The notes under the pieces: model-generated
Told to the model about the DNA's origin: nothing
The model's database searches: none
What the model saw: only the letters and a program-made list of their open reading frames with translations
Translations under genes and position numbers: made by a program
Source of the DNA: Pseudomonas sp. K2I15
Lineage (GTDB): Bacteria > Pseudomonadota > Gammaproteobacteria > Pseudomonadales > Pseudomonadaceae
NCBI RefSeq assembly: GCF_002204795.1
Contig: NZ_NIXO01000013.1
Location: 1-64,000 of the forward strand
Direction of reading: 5' to 3'
DNA: 64,000 nucleotides
Part shown: one piece after another, positions 42,860-51,741 of the stretch
Numbering within the stretch: position 1 is the stretch's first letter
Layout: each line of letters starts with the position of its first letter

Positions 42860-43873
42860 TCAAAAGGTGCTGCGCGCCGGCTTGTTGTAAAAGCTGAGCA
42901 AGACGTCGTAGCGGTGGGTGACGAGGGCAAAGTCGTCACTCAGTTGCTGCGGCGTCGCATGTTCGTGCCAGTGTTGTTGCAGGGTTTGCAACGCTTGCAG
43001 GTACGCGTCTGCCGACGGTGCGATGGTGTGCCAGAGGTAGTTGGCAAACTCGTCCCGTGGTTTGCCGGGATGCAGGCGCACATAGTCCTTGCCCTGCGTG
43101 CTGGCCTGTTGCACCGCGTCGATCAGCGGCGCGAGGGTTTTTGGAGTCAAGGTGGTGAGGTACGCCCCTTGCTCCAGCTCGTCCACCGCAGTACGTGCGG
43201 CAATCATGTAGTTGAGCAGGTGCCAATGGGTGTCCTGGCCAAAACGCGCCTGCAGCAGCGCCAGTTGCGCAGGGCGCAGGCGCACGTCCTCACGTTCCAG
43301 GCGCTTGCGCAGCTCGGTGGAGGCGGTCATATAGGCATCGCCCTTGATGACCATGGCTTGTGCTACCTGGCCCTGTGGCGGTTGAAAGCGCGTCTGGCCC
43401 AGCCGCTGGTAGAAGTCGAACGAGTTGGTCAGCGGCGTGGCGGCCTGTAAGGCCAGCACGTAGCGCCCGGCCGCATTGATCAGCGGGCTATCGGGTTCCA
43501 GGCGCTCAAGCTTGCCGGTGATGCGTTGGGCGCAGATATCGTTTTGCAGCTCGCGGCCCAGGGCTTCGTCGTGGTCGCCGAACTCCTTGAGAATCCGGTC
43601 CATCTGCACGAGCGACTCGTAGGTTTGCTCGTCGAAGATGGAGGGCCGGTACCACTGCTGGTGGGTGTAGCCGTAATAGAACAGGCGCCAGTCCCGGTCG
43701 ACGCGGTTCATGCAGTCGACGATCGGTGCCAGGGCGCTGGCCTTGGCGGTTTCGGGGCCGTCGCGCTTGTCCAGCCACAGTTGCACTTGCGCCACCTGCT
43801 TGCTGGCGCCGGCCAGGCCCAACAACCCCAGGCCCAATGTCAGGGCGATGGGGATCAACCATTTCGGATTCAT
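42860..43873 (-). CDS. DUF3829 (YiiG-like) protein
   Basis: A 337-aa protein with an N-terminal hydrophobic signal or anchor (MNPKWLIPIALTLGLGLLGLAG), then an alpha-helical DUF3829 domain (KASALAPIVDCMNRVDRDW...). It is probably periplasmic or membrane-anchored. The ATG at 43873 overlaps the stop of the J-like gene (ATGA), so both are translated together. Frames further upstream are shadows of that gene. Function unknown; the coupling suggests a joint envelope role. Confidence 0.75.
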   Translation of the reverse strand: MNPKWLIPIALTLGLGLLGLAGASKQVAQVQLWLDKRDGPETAKASALAPIVDCMNRVDRDWRLFYYGYTHQQWYRPSIFDEQTYESLVQMDRILKEFGDHDEALGRELQNDICAQRITGKLERLEPDSPLINAAGRYVLALQAATPLTNSFDFYQRLGQTRFQPPQGQVAQAMVIKGDAYMTASTELRKRLEREDVRLRPAQLALLQARFGQDTHWHLLNYMIAARTAVDELEQGAYLTTLTPKTLAPLIDAVQQASTQGKDYVRLHPGKPRDEFANYLWHTIAPSADAYLQALQTLQQHWHEHATPQQLSDDFALVTHRYDVLLSFYNKPARSTF

Positions 43874-45438
43874 CGTTTGGCCTCCTGGCCGTACCATTGC
43901 GCCTCGGTGGCGGGGGCGTGGCATTCCTGGGCGGTGGCCGGCAGGCGGCTGCACAGGCGCTCGGTCCATTGCTGCAAGCCCTGGTTGCGATTGACCTGGT
44001 GTTGGCTGTCGAGCATTTTCAATCCGCCATACAGCACCACGCACGCGGCGATGCCCAGGGCGATCATGCGGGTTGGCCATTGGGCGTTGCCGGCTGTCCA
44101 TGGGGTGTGGGTTTTCAGAGTGTGCCGCTTGAACAGGCCGATGGCCGCCAGCACGAGCAGCAGCGTGACGCTGGCCGCCGGGCCGATTTTATAACCGGCC
44201 GCCGCCATCATCGCCGCGCCCGGCAGCAGGTCGCGCAGCGGCAGCAGCGGCAAGCGCGTCGGGCTCAGCCAGCGGGGAAGCAGGGCGCCCAGGCGTTCAT
44301 CCAGCACACGATACTGGTGGGCCAGCGGGCGCCACACGTGCCACCCCACGAACCCGCCCATCACGATGGGTATCGACCACAACAGGCCGATGCCAAGGGT
44401 TCGCAGCAGGTTGCCGGCCAGGGATTCGGCATGTATCAGGGCACCAACCATGCAGCCCACGACAGTCGCCAGCACCAGCGGCCAACTGTCGAACGTACGT
44501 TCCCAGCCTTGCCAGAAGTAGGGCGTGCCGCCTGGCATCGAGGCCGCCACCGTGGGGTGGTCGGCATAGATATCGGCGCTGAGGCGTTGGCACGCGGCCC
44601 AGTCGTCTTCGTTCAAGCGCTGGGCAAAGGCGCGGCGTTGACCCAGGGTCATGGGCGCCAGCAGCAGGCGCGCGGCGCGTTGCTGCGGGGTGCCGGGAGG
44701 CTCGGCTGCCAGCTCGCGTTGTCGGGCGATAAACAGCGGGCTTTGCTGGCGCCGCAACAGTTGCGGCCAATCGCCGGGCGGGCAGGTATGGTCGCTGCCG
44801 CCGTGCCAGCCCTGGCCGGCGCACACCGCTTCAAACACCGTCGGGGACCAATAGCGGGTGTCCAGCAGCAGCTTGGCCAACCAGCTGTTAAACCACTGCG
44901 CGTGGGGATTCTTGTCAATCCAGGGCTCACACAAGCGTGCTTCATAGGCGGCCAGGAAGCCTGCCTCATCCTGCTGTTCCAGGGGCAGGCGCAAGGACTT
45001 TTGCAGGGCCGCCTTGCTGTGCATCTCCAGGGCTTCAATCAGTACGTCGGGCAGTTCCAGGCGTTGCCAGGCGCTCAGCCACTGGAAGGTTTCAAAGGCC
45101 CATTGGCGGTCATCAAGGCTGACTTCGTGGGTGTCGACGATGCGTTGCAGCAGCGTGACTTCAAACGCGAGCCCGGTGCCGGTAGCCAGTGCTTGCTGAT
45201 ACTGCTGTTGCAGAGTCTCGGCAACGACGGCAGTGGGTGCTTGCTCAACGGTCGTCAGCTGATCATCTTCCTGCTGCCATTCGCTCCAGCTCAGCGCCTG
45301 TTCATAGGCTTCACGCAGGCGCTGGAAACCCTCGGGGTCGTCATCCGGGCGGGTTTTCTTCAGCTGCGCGGCGTATTGGCGTTTGATCGTGCGGGTGTCG
45401 GCATCAGGGGACAGGCCGAGGACGTTCCAGCAACTCAT
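43870..45438 (-). CDS. Membrane-anchored J-like domain protein
   Basis: A 522-aa protein starting MSCWNVLGLSPDADTRTIKRQYAAQLKKTRPDDDPEGF, clearly a DnaJ-type fold. The diagnostic HPD is RPD (residues 30-32), so it may not stimulate DnaK in the usual way. A helical cytosolic region (about 60-310) is followed by several membrane helices (VLATVVGCMVGALIHAE, LLRTLGIGLLWSIPIVMGGFVGW, SVTLLLVLAAIGLF, MIALGIAACVVLYGG). It overlaps the DUF3829 gene by four bases. Similar J-like proteins of pseudomonads are of unknown role. Confidence 0.75.
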   Translation of the reverse strand: MSCWNVLGLSPDADTRTIKRQYAAQLKKTRPDDDPEGFQRLREAYEQALSWSEWQQEDDQLTTVEQAPTAVVAETLQQQYQQALATGTGLAFEVTLLQRIVDTHEVSLDDRQWAFETFQWLSAWQRLELPDVLIEALEMHSKAALQKSLRLPLEQQDEAGFLAAYEARLCEPWIDKNPHAQWFNSWLAKLLLDTRYWSPTVFEAVCAGQGWHGGSDHTCPPGDWPQLLRRQQSPLFIARQRELAAEPPGTPQQRAARLLLAPMTLGQRRAFAQRLNEDDWAACQRLSADIYADHPTVAASMPGGTPYFWQGWERTFDSWPLVLATVVGCMVGALIHAESLAGNLLRTLGIGLLWSIPIVMGGFVGWHVWRPLAHQYRVLDERLGALLPRWLSPTRLPLLPLRDLLPGAAMMAAAGYKIGPAASVTLLLVLAAIGLFKRHTLKTHTPWTAGNAQWPTRMIALGIAACVVLYGGLKMLDSQHQVNRNQGLQQWTERLCSRLPATAQECHAPATEAQWYGQEAKR

Positions 45439-45463
45439 GTGCGGTGCAACTCCATGAACAACG

Positions 45464-45488
45464 GCATCGCCCTCCTGGCGGGCGATGC
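45464..45488. other. Hairpin upstream of the J-like gene
   Basis: Perfect nine-base arms GCATCGCCC / GGGCGATGC with a seven-base loop. No T-run follows. It lies 26 bases before the J-like start and could be a leader hairpin. Confidence 0.5.
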
Positions 45489-45646
45489 AATGGAGCGCAC
45501 CTTACCTGTTTGGCGCGAATCTGTCCTTCCCTGACATCAGTGCTTGCGTGGTGCGGGTAAACGCTGGCGAATGACTACGTGAAACCATCGCTCTACGCCT
45601 TGGAAATGACTGAAGTCAGGGTGCTGCGGTGCTACGTGATCAGGCG

Positions 45647-47047
45647 CTATTTGATCGGTGTGAGCGGTGGCTGCTTCCATTGGCCGTTGCCCACTTCAGG
45701 CTTGGGCAGGTAAATGCGCAACAGGGCGTAGAACGGGCCGGGCGGTGCTGGCAGCCAGTTGCTTTGTTCGTTTTTCGGTGGCTCGTGGTGCGCCACCAGC
45801 AGCGTCAGGCCGCCATCGGCGTCGAGCTTGAAGTTGGGCAACATCCGCGAGTTGAGCAGGTAGCGCTTCTTCAGGTTAGGCGCCAGCAGCTTGTTTTTTG
45901 CGTCGTACATGGTCAGTGACCAGAACGCGTCAGTCGGCGGCAACTGGTCCTTGGCGAAGTGCAGGGTGTAGCTGTGGCGGGCGCCGTTGGCCGGTTTGCC
46001 TTCGCTGTCGATGGAATAGCGCATATAGGCAGCTTCGTCGCTGGAGTTGCCGAACATATGGGTGCTGGCGCCAGCGTAGCGGTACAGGTAATTGTTCTGC
46101 AGGTGGTCACGGTTGCCGAACAGGTCTGCGCCGGACACTTGCTGGGTATCGATCTTGTCCTTCTTGAACGCCGCAAACTCGGCCTTGCCGTCGGCAATCC
46201 CGTCTTCCAGGGCTTTGCGTTGCTCAGCGGTCAGGGCCTTGAGGTCAAACGGTTTGCCGGCTTCGACGCCGATTTTGGCAAAACGCGCCAGCACATCCTT
46301 TTCACTGTCCTGAGGGGCTGCATAACCCAGCATGAAGTTCAGGTAGCGGAACAGGTGCACGCTGTCGCTCATGGTCGGGGTTGGCTTGGGCCAGGCGATT
46401 TTCGGCGGTTTGGTCGGTTTTGGCTGGTTTACATAATTGCTGAGGGTCTGGACCTTGTAGCCGCCCTGGATCAGCTTGACCTTGCCCAGGTCCTTTTCAT
46501 CGAACAACTGCGTACGGTAAAGCGCGTAGGCGATATTGCTTTCGCTGTACACCACGCGGTCGATGTTGGTGGGCTGCTGACCCTTCCAGCCAGGGCCGGC
46601 GATCATGTAGTGGCCACCGTTGTTGCCGGTGCTGCGGGTGCCCAGATAGCCGAAGTTCTGCGTGTAGAGGTCGATCAACTGCACCGAGTAATAGCGGTCG
46701 TCTTCGATTTTTGGCAGGGTCAGCACTACAGGCTCGGCGCGCAAGTCCAGCCAGACGAAAGAGTAGGGCGTGTCCGGGTTGGGGGTGAGGAACGCCGTGT
46801 CTTTGGGCGTGAACACTTGGCCGGTGTTGCCGATATGGTTGAACGGCGCCTTGAAGTTCGGCCCGGTCTTCTCGACCGCCTGGGTATAGAGAGTCTTGTA
46901 CATCTCCACCACCGGGAAGCCATAGAGGTAGGCTTCCTTGGCGATGGCCCGGGCTTCACTCGGCGTGGCGGTGAAATCGGCCCAGGCGCCGGTACTCATG
47001 AGAATCGAGAGGCTCGCCAACAGCAGGCGCGTCGGAGTTCGAATCAT
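45647..47047 (-). CDS. DUF1254/DUF1214 periplasmic protein
   Basis: A 466-aa protein with a cleavable signal peptide (about 1-23, STGAWAD). The N-terminal DUF1254 domain has EAYLYGFPVVEMYKTLY, TPNPDTPYSFVWLDL and YYSVQLIDLYT. The C-terminal DUF1214 domain has FAKDQLPPTDAFWSLTMYDAKN, RYLLNSRM and NWLPAPPGPFYALLRIYLP. Function unknown; these two-domain proteins are common in proteobacteria. It stands alone, with 208-base and 236-base gaps on its sides. Confidence 0.87.
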   Translation of the reverse strand: MIRTPTRLLLASLSILMSTGAWADFTATPSEARAIAKEAYLYGFPVVEMYKTLYTQAVEKTGPNFKAPFNHIGNTGQVFTPKDTAFLTPNPDTPYSFVWLDLRAEPVVLTLPKIEDDRYYSVQLIDLYTQNFGYLGTRSTGNNGGHYMIAGPGWKGQQPTNIDRVVYSESNIAYALYRTQLFDEKDLGKVKLIQGGYKVQTLSNYVNQPKPTKPPKIAWPKPTPTMSDSVHLFRYLNFMLGYAAPQDSEKDVLARFAKIGVEAGKPFDLKALTAEQRKALEDGIADGKAEFAAFKKDKIDTQQVSGADLFGNRDHLQNNYLYRYAGASTHMFGNSSDEAAYMRYSIDSEGKPANGARHSYTLHFAKDQLPPTDAFWSLTMYDAKNKLLAPNLKKRYLLNSRMLPNFKLDADGGLTLLVAHHEPPKNEQSNWLPAPPGPFYALLRIYLPKPEVGNGQWKQPPLTPIK

Positions 47048-47248
47048 GTTGTTGCGTCCTTACTGAATCAGTCTGATGTTGTCGAGTTTTCTGCTGTTAT
47101 CAAAGCAGGCCTCGCTGGGCGCGTACAGTCGCAACTGGCTGAACCTGTGCGTGTCGGGCAGAGTTTGCACTCAGTTGCTCAGGAAGTCTTTTGGCACGTG
47201 AGGTCCAACACAAAGATCTATCGATCAGTCGGCATTAACGAGATCAAA

Positions 47249-47271
47249 ATGCCGCCCGTGAAAGGCGGCAT
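47249..47271 (-). terminator. Terminator of the single-domain response regulator
   Basis: Stem ATGCCGCC / GGCGGCAT with a seven-base loop, followed on the minus strand by TTTTGATC, just after the regulator stop at 47284. Confidence 0.75.
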
Positions 47272-47283
47272 CAGGGGGAGCGG

Positions 47284-47643
47284 TCAAGGCAGCATGGATT
47301 TTACTTTGTCACGCAGTTGATCAATCGAGAACGGTTTGCCAATCACCTGAGTGCCAGGCGGCACATCGATATTCTCGGCATAACCACTGGCAAACAGAAT
47401 CGGCAGGGCGGGGCGCAGTTCGCGGGCCTTGGCGGCCAGCTCTACGCCACTCATGCCCGGCAGGCCGTGGTCGGTCATCATCAGGTCGATGGTGTGTGCG
47501 GTGTCTGTGATGATGTCCAGGGCTCTTTCAGCGTCTGCCGCTTCAAGCACCTGGAACTCCAGCTCTTCGAGGACATCGACGATTAGCATGCGCACGATGG
47601 CGTCGTCTTCGACTACAAGGATGGTGGAGCTAGCGGCGGACAT
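47284..47643 (-). CDS. Single-domain response regulator
   Basis: A 119-aa lone receiver domain (MSAASSTILVVEDDAIVRMLIVDVLEEL) with phospho-acceptor Asp in DLMMTDHGLPGMSG and Lys in VIGKPFSIDQL. It resembles receivers of the FixJ/CheY-like type attached to hybrid kinases such as the one at 62577-64000. The ATG at 47643 is the domain start. No output domain is present; it probably relays phosphate or blocks a kinase. It precedes the toxin/sensor region, to which it may belong functionally. Confidence 0.82.
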   Translation of the reverse strand: MSAASSTILVVEDDAIVRMLIVDVLEELEFQVLEAADAERALDIITDTAHTIDLMMTDHGLPGMSGVELAAKARELRPALPILFASGYAENIDVPPGTQVIGKPFSIDQLRDKVKSMLP

Positions 47644-47896
47644 AATGAGGTTTCCCGAGAAGTGGAGGGTGCAGGTCTTGATCAGTCGAAAGACCATCCT
47701 CTAATGAGTCGCGTCAATCTCGGCAAGTTCCCGAAACAGGGTAGGCATTGTGCCGGGAATGAGTAGGAATGTCCCGTTTAGGGCGTAGATGCGCGGGAGT
47801 TTTGAGGGGGGCAGAGAAGGTGCAACCGAAAACGCCCCTGCCGAGCGCGATAACCGGGCAAGGCAGGTGGCGTATTCCACGATTGGATCGGAGCGT

Positions 47897-50800
47897 TTAT
47901 ACGGGCGCGGATACCAATTCGGTGACGGCTGCCTTGTCCAGATTGGCCGAATCAAAATCAGTCTCTTTAAACTCGCTGACACTGTATTCGCGAACGCCGC
48001 GCTTTGATCCGTAAGGGGATAACGACGTGCCAATTCCTCCGCTATTCAACGTTTTTTCCATGCCTTCTTGCATGGACCTCAGGGTTTCGAACTTTACCAT
48101 TCCTGAGTTGGGCTCGTAGAAGAACCAGGAAGTACGGTCATTTTCGACTTTGATTCCTGCAATCATTCCATGGTTTTTGTCGCCAATTCTCAATGTTTTC
48201 GACGTGGGAGAGTTGGTCAGGTCTTCAATGATGTCTTGAGGGCTTTTTTTCTCGAAAGGTCCCATGTGAAAGGTGTGTTTATTGTTTACGGAGTTTTGAA
48301 AGTCTCTCAAGCCACGAATAAATTTTTCAGAGGCAGGTGCTGTAGGAGCGGCTGCAGCCCTGTAGATATTTTGCATGAATTGGTCTTCTTTCCCGAGGTG
48401 AATGGCTTGTGCCATGGCATTTGACAGGCCTGCGCATTCACCTTTTGAGGCCAGGTCAACATGCGCAAGGTAATACTCCTGGGAGACAGGGATCACTTGC
48501 ACCCCGGGGGCAGCTACGTCGTGCCTTAGAACCGCCGATGCATACTTGGAGTCCTCAATTCGCTTGTTCTTTATTTCCTTGGCCAACATACCAACCTCTT
48601 CCGGTGTTCGATTGGGTTTTGAGGCCAGCTCTATAAGCTCGGAGGTATCAATGTCCGGATAATAGTCGGGAATTTTTTCCGCGCCGCCGTTACTGAAGCC
48701 CCGTTCATAGGCTGGGCGGTTAGTTGGGGTGGTGGCGTCGTCCAGATTCTTCTGGAGCCCGCCAAAGTGGGTTTCGATCGGTCCGCCCGTCGCGATGCCG
48801 CCCATCAGGCCACTGCCTTTAGGCTTGAAATCATTGAGGGGCGGCCCGTATGGCCGATTTTTGACGGGATCGAAGCGATACCACTGATCGTTCCGGTGTA
48901 TGGCGACGCCCTCGATACTGTGCCCTCCTGCTTTAAAGGAGCCGATCAGCGCCTGCCCGTGTTCTTTGCTGACGGCCTGCAGCAAGTCATAACTGCCCGT
49001 AGCACCCCGTAGCTTGTTGATTTGCTGCAGGCTTTGCGAGGCTATGGCGCCGAATCCCTTGCCCACCAGCCCGGCCCCGCCGACAGCCAGGTCTCCCAGG
49101 CCTCCCAAGGGATTAAATGCGCTGACGGTGGCGGTCCCGATGATTTTGGCGCCCTTTAAAATCCTGGCCGCGCCGGAAGCTGCGGAGCGCCCGACTTTGG
49201 CCACCTTCACGGCGGTTCCCACCCCGGCGGTGAGGAACCCGAATACATCCAGCGCCAGGTCCGCGGCACCCTCGCCGTAGTTGCCCTTTTTGAAATTGAC
49301 AATCGCCGAGCGGAAGGGAACCAGGTCCAACAGGAATTGTTCGACGGGTTCGGCCCTGGCCCTTTGATCGTCATAGGTCGTGCGCCCGAGGGCTTGTTGC
49401 TTGATCTGGGGGTTGTCGAGATCAAAGTGCTCAACGAACGCATCGGCGATGTACTTGGTTCGCGTGGAAGAGAAGCTATTGGGCGGCGCCTCACTCGACG
49501 GGGTCGTTTCAGCCCGCTGGTGCGCTTCACTGCCTTTGGGTGTGAACACTTTGGTCTCAAATACCCGGTTGGCCGTCCTGGAGGTTTTCGCCTGCACCCG
49601 TTCGACGCCCACAGGTTCAATGGTGCCCTTGTCGAAATTGATTGCATAAGCGACCGGGTCTTTACCCTGTTGCTCAATCCTGACCAGCAACTCCTGGTTT
49701 TTCGGGTCTGGCGTATCGGAAGGCAGAATGCCCATGCCCAAGGTATGGGAGGACTCTTGGTAAAAAGTGATCGCACCATATTCAAGGTTTTTTCGGTCAC
49801 CGATCGGGAGTTTGCCGATCAGGTGTTGGAGGGTTGTTGTGAGCGCGGCCTTTTTGTCTTTGATGGTCGCGCCGAACTGCTGCTCGAATTCATCGGCAGC
49901 ACCGAACCTGGGGTTGGCATTCAACGCGGCCAGGTGCGGGATGATTCGATCGTCCGCAGAATGAAACTGTGCCGGGTTGGGCAAGTCCATCATGGCAATA
50001 TCGAGCAGCGAGTGTGTGCCGGTCAGGCGTGTTCGGTTGCCGGGCCCGGCGTGGCTGAGGGTGGATATCAGTTTTTCTTCAAACAGCGGGCCCAGGTCGC
50101 CAAAGCGCTCGATCAGCTTGGCCAGGGCGAGTTCTTTGCGGGTCGGGATGTCTTTGTCCAGTGAGTGGGACGCGGTCATCCGCTGTTTCTGTTGCGTATT
50201 AAAGGTGTCGTTGAGTGCGTTCAACTCCTCGCCGGTATAACGCTCGTCATCCTTCTTGCCGAGTACGCCATTGGCCACGCCCCAATCCACCAGGGCGGCT
50301 TTTTGCGCCTGCTGGGTGACTGCCAGGTTTTGCAGGTTGGCATTTTCAGCGGCCAACATGACCTGCACAAAGGTCATGTTCGGTACCCTGCCTGGCGTCT
50401 GGGCTTCGATCGTCACAGCAGCGACGGCCAGGCTGATCCAGGCCGGGCTGCCGTATGTCACGCTGGGGGGAATATCCTTGATAAGAAACTCGGGCGCCCT
50501 GCGTGCCAGTAGCAGATAGGCGCCCACCTTGGCCATTTCCGGGGTGGTTTTGCCCGCAGTGCTCAGGTGGCGGCTCAAGCCCTCCAGCACCGCGGATGCC
50601 GGTTTGCCCCAATGGGCATCCTGGGCCAGGTCGAAACCGGCCACCTTGTTTCGGTGAGGCTTGGCGGTCGACTCTGGGTCCAGCAGCAGATTGATGGCCG
50701 TGAGGGTGTATTCATTCACGCTGGTGTCGGTGGCAACACCCTCCAGGCCGGTCTGTATCGACTGCCCCAGTGCCTGCCCCCGAGGGGAACTGATGAGGTG

Positions 50801-51463
50801 TTCCAGCGCTTTGGCAGGGTCGTTCAATGCGTCGCCGGAGAGCGGCTGGTTCCTGTTCAGAAACTCCAGCACACCGATGCTCACGCCTTCTTGCGGCAAG
50901 TTCGGATTCTTTTGGGCAAAACTGTTAGCGGCGGCCACCACCGAGTGCTGCGCACTGGCGCCGATGGGAACGGGCCAGGACAAACCGCCACCAAAGCTGC
51001 CAAGCGGGTGCTGCTGTGCACGGTCACCGATAGCCCTGGCATGACCGGTCAGTTGGAAGTGGTTGGTAGGCAAGCCCAGGCCAGTGCCCTTGAGAAACGA
51101 CTCTACGGTTGCGGCATTGCCGGCCTCCGTCGGGAAGGAGGAGTCGGGGTGCACGTCCATAGGCGTGGTTTTCAGCGCCGTCAACACGGCATGAGGAGTG
51201 GCGTCCTCTCCCAGCCTGGCCGCGATTTCGTTGAGTTTTTGCCCCATTACCTGCAGGTTCTTCCTGTCGCCTAATGCGGCCTTGAGGCCTGGTTTCTGCG
51301 GGTGTGCAGTGTGGGAGCGGGGAGGCGGCGAGGGGGGATTCTCGACTGCCGATTCCGTCGTTTCCGGCGGGATGTTTGATGGCCCGGCTGTGTTATCGGC
51401 CAGCGGCGCGTGGAGTGTGGGCAAAGAGGGTTGCTGGAGTGAGACGGTGCCGGGGCTAAGCAT
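47897..51463 (-). CDS. Giant toxin-like protein with C-terminal YopT-like cysteine-peptidase motifs
   Basis: An 1188-aa protein. A proline-rich, disordered start (1-65) is followed by a large helical region of no known family. A toxin-type middle part comes next: FSSTRTKYIADAFVEH, then PFRSAIVNFKKGNYGEGAADLALD and a hydrophobic stretch to VGGAGLVGKG. A short WYRFDPVKNRPYGPPLNDF module precedes the C-terminal domain. There the YopT/C58-type order is seen: Cys1010 in KGECAGLS, His1098 in KNHGMIAG, then FFYEPNSG with Glu1117/Asn1119 where YopT has DPN. No signal peptide. I chose the ATG at 51463 with AAAGG nine bases upstream; the frame runs open to 51724. It is a paralogue of the 58428 gene. 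Toxicity is inference. Confidence 0.7.
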   Translation of the reverse strand: MLSPGTVSLQQPSLPTLHAPLADNTAGPSNIPPETTESAVENPPSPPPRSHTAHPQKPGLKAALGDRKNLQVMGQKLNEIAARLGEDATPHAVLTALKTTPMDVHPDSSFPTEAGNAATVESFLKGTGLGLPTNHFQLTGHARAIGDRAQQHPLGSFGGGLSWPVPIGASAQHSVVAAANSFAQKNPNLPQEGVSIGVLEFLNRNQPLSGDALNDPAKALEHLISSPRGQALGQSIQTGLEGVATDTSVNEYTLTAINLLLDPESTAKPHRNKVAGFDLAQDAHWGKPASAVLEGLSRHLSTAGKTTPEMAKVGAYLLLARRAPEFLIKDIPPSVTYGSPAWISLAVAAVTIEAQTPGRVPNMTFVQVMLAAENANLQNLAVTQQAQKAALVDWGVANGVLGKKDDERYTGEELNALNDTFNTQQKQRMTASHSLDKDIPTRKELALAKLIERFGDLGPLFEEKLISTLSHAGPGNRTRLTGTHSLLDIAMMDLPNPAQFHSADDRIIPHLAALNANPRFGAADEFEQQFGATIKDKKAALTTTLQHLIGKLPIGDRKNLEYGAITFYQESSHTLGMGILPSDTPDPKNQELLVRIEQQGKDPVAYAINFDKGTIEPVGVERVQAKTSRTANRVFETKVFTPKGSEAHQRAETTPSSEAPPNSFSSTRTKYIADAFVEHFDLDNPQIKQQALGRTTYDDQRARAEPVEQFLLDLVPFRSAIVNFKKGNYGEGAADLALDVFGFLTAGVGTAVKVAKVGRSAASGAARILKGAKIIGTATVSAFNPLGGLGDLAVGGAGLVGKGFGAIASQSLQQINKLRGATGSYDLLQAVSKEHGQALIGSFKAGGHSIEGVAIHRNDQWYRFDPVKNRPYGPPLNDFKPKGSGLMGGIATGGPIETHFGGLQKNLDDATTPTNRPAYERGFSNGGAEKIPDYYPDIDTSELIELASKPNRTPEEVGMLAKEIKNKRIEDSKYASAVLRHDVAAPGVQVIPVSQEYYLAHVDLASKGECAGLSNAMAQAIHLGKEDQFMQNIYRAAAAPTAPASEKFIRGLRDFQNSVNNKHTFHMGPFEKKSPQDIIEDLTNSPTSKTLRIGDKNHGMIAGIKVENDRTSWFFYEPNSGMVKFETLRSMQEGMEKTLNSGGIGTSLSPYGSKRGVREYSVSEFKETDFDSANLDKAAVTELVSAPV

Positions 51464-51741
51464 GGTTGGGTACCTTTCTGGAAGTCGGATACGCGCCTTT
51501 TTAGAGGAGGTTCCCTGTTCCCGAGGCGCCCCGATTGGGTGGGCGTCTTCGCCGTCGTGGTTCCTGTGGTGGTCGATTGACTGTGTAAGGAGCAAAGTCA
51601 ATTGCTGACTGTTAAAACCATCGTTCTTATGCTTATCAAAGGTTTGCGTAATGTTTTTGAGCGTCGCTGGCAGAAAAATAGCGTTCAGGCGCAACTTTGG
51701 GGCAAACTCCTCGTTTTTCCGCATTTGGCCAAGGCATGCCC

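Noticed and set aside
43726..45534. A 602-codon open frame on the plus strand opposite the J-like gene
   Set aside because: Gln/Gly/Ala-rich translation without domain features; the J-like and DUF3829 genes explain the DNA.
47701..48033. A 110-codon minus-strand frame after the first giant protein
   Set aside because: It overlaps the end of the 47897 gene in another frame, has no ribosome site and no recognisable family; the 47644-47896 gap appears non-coding.
51464..51724. Upstream extension of the first giant protein by 87 codons
   Set aside because: The ATG at 51463 has a ribosome site and begins a proline-rich start like that of its paralogue; the extension would run into the divergent promoter of the hybrid kinase.
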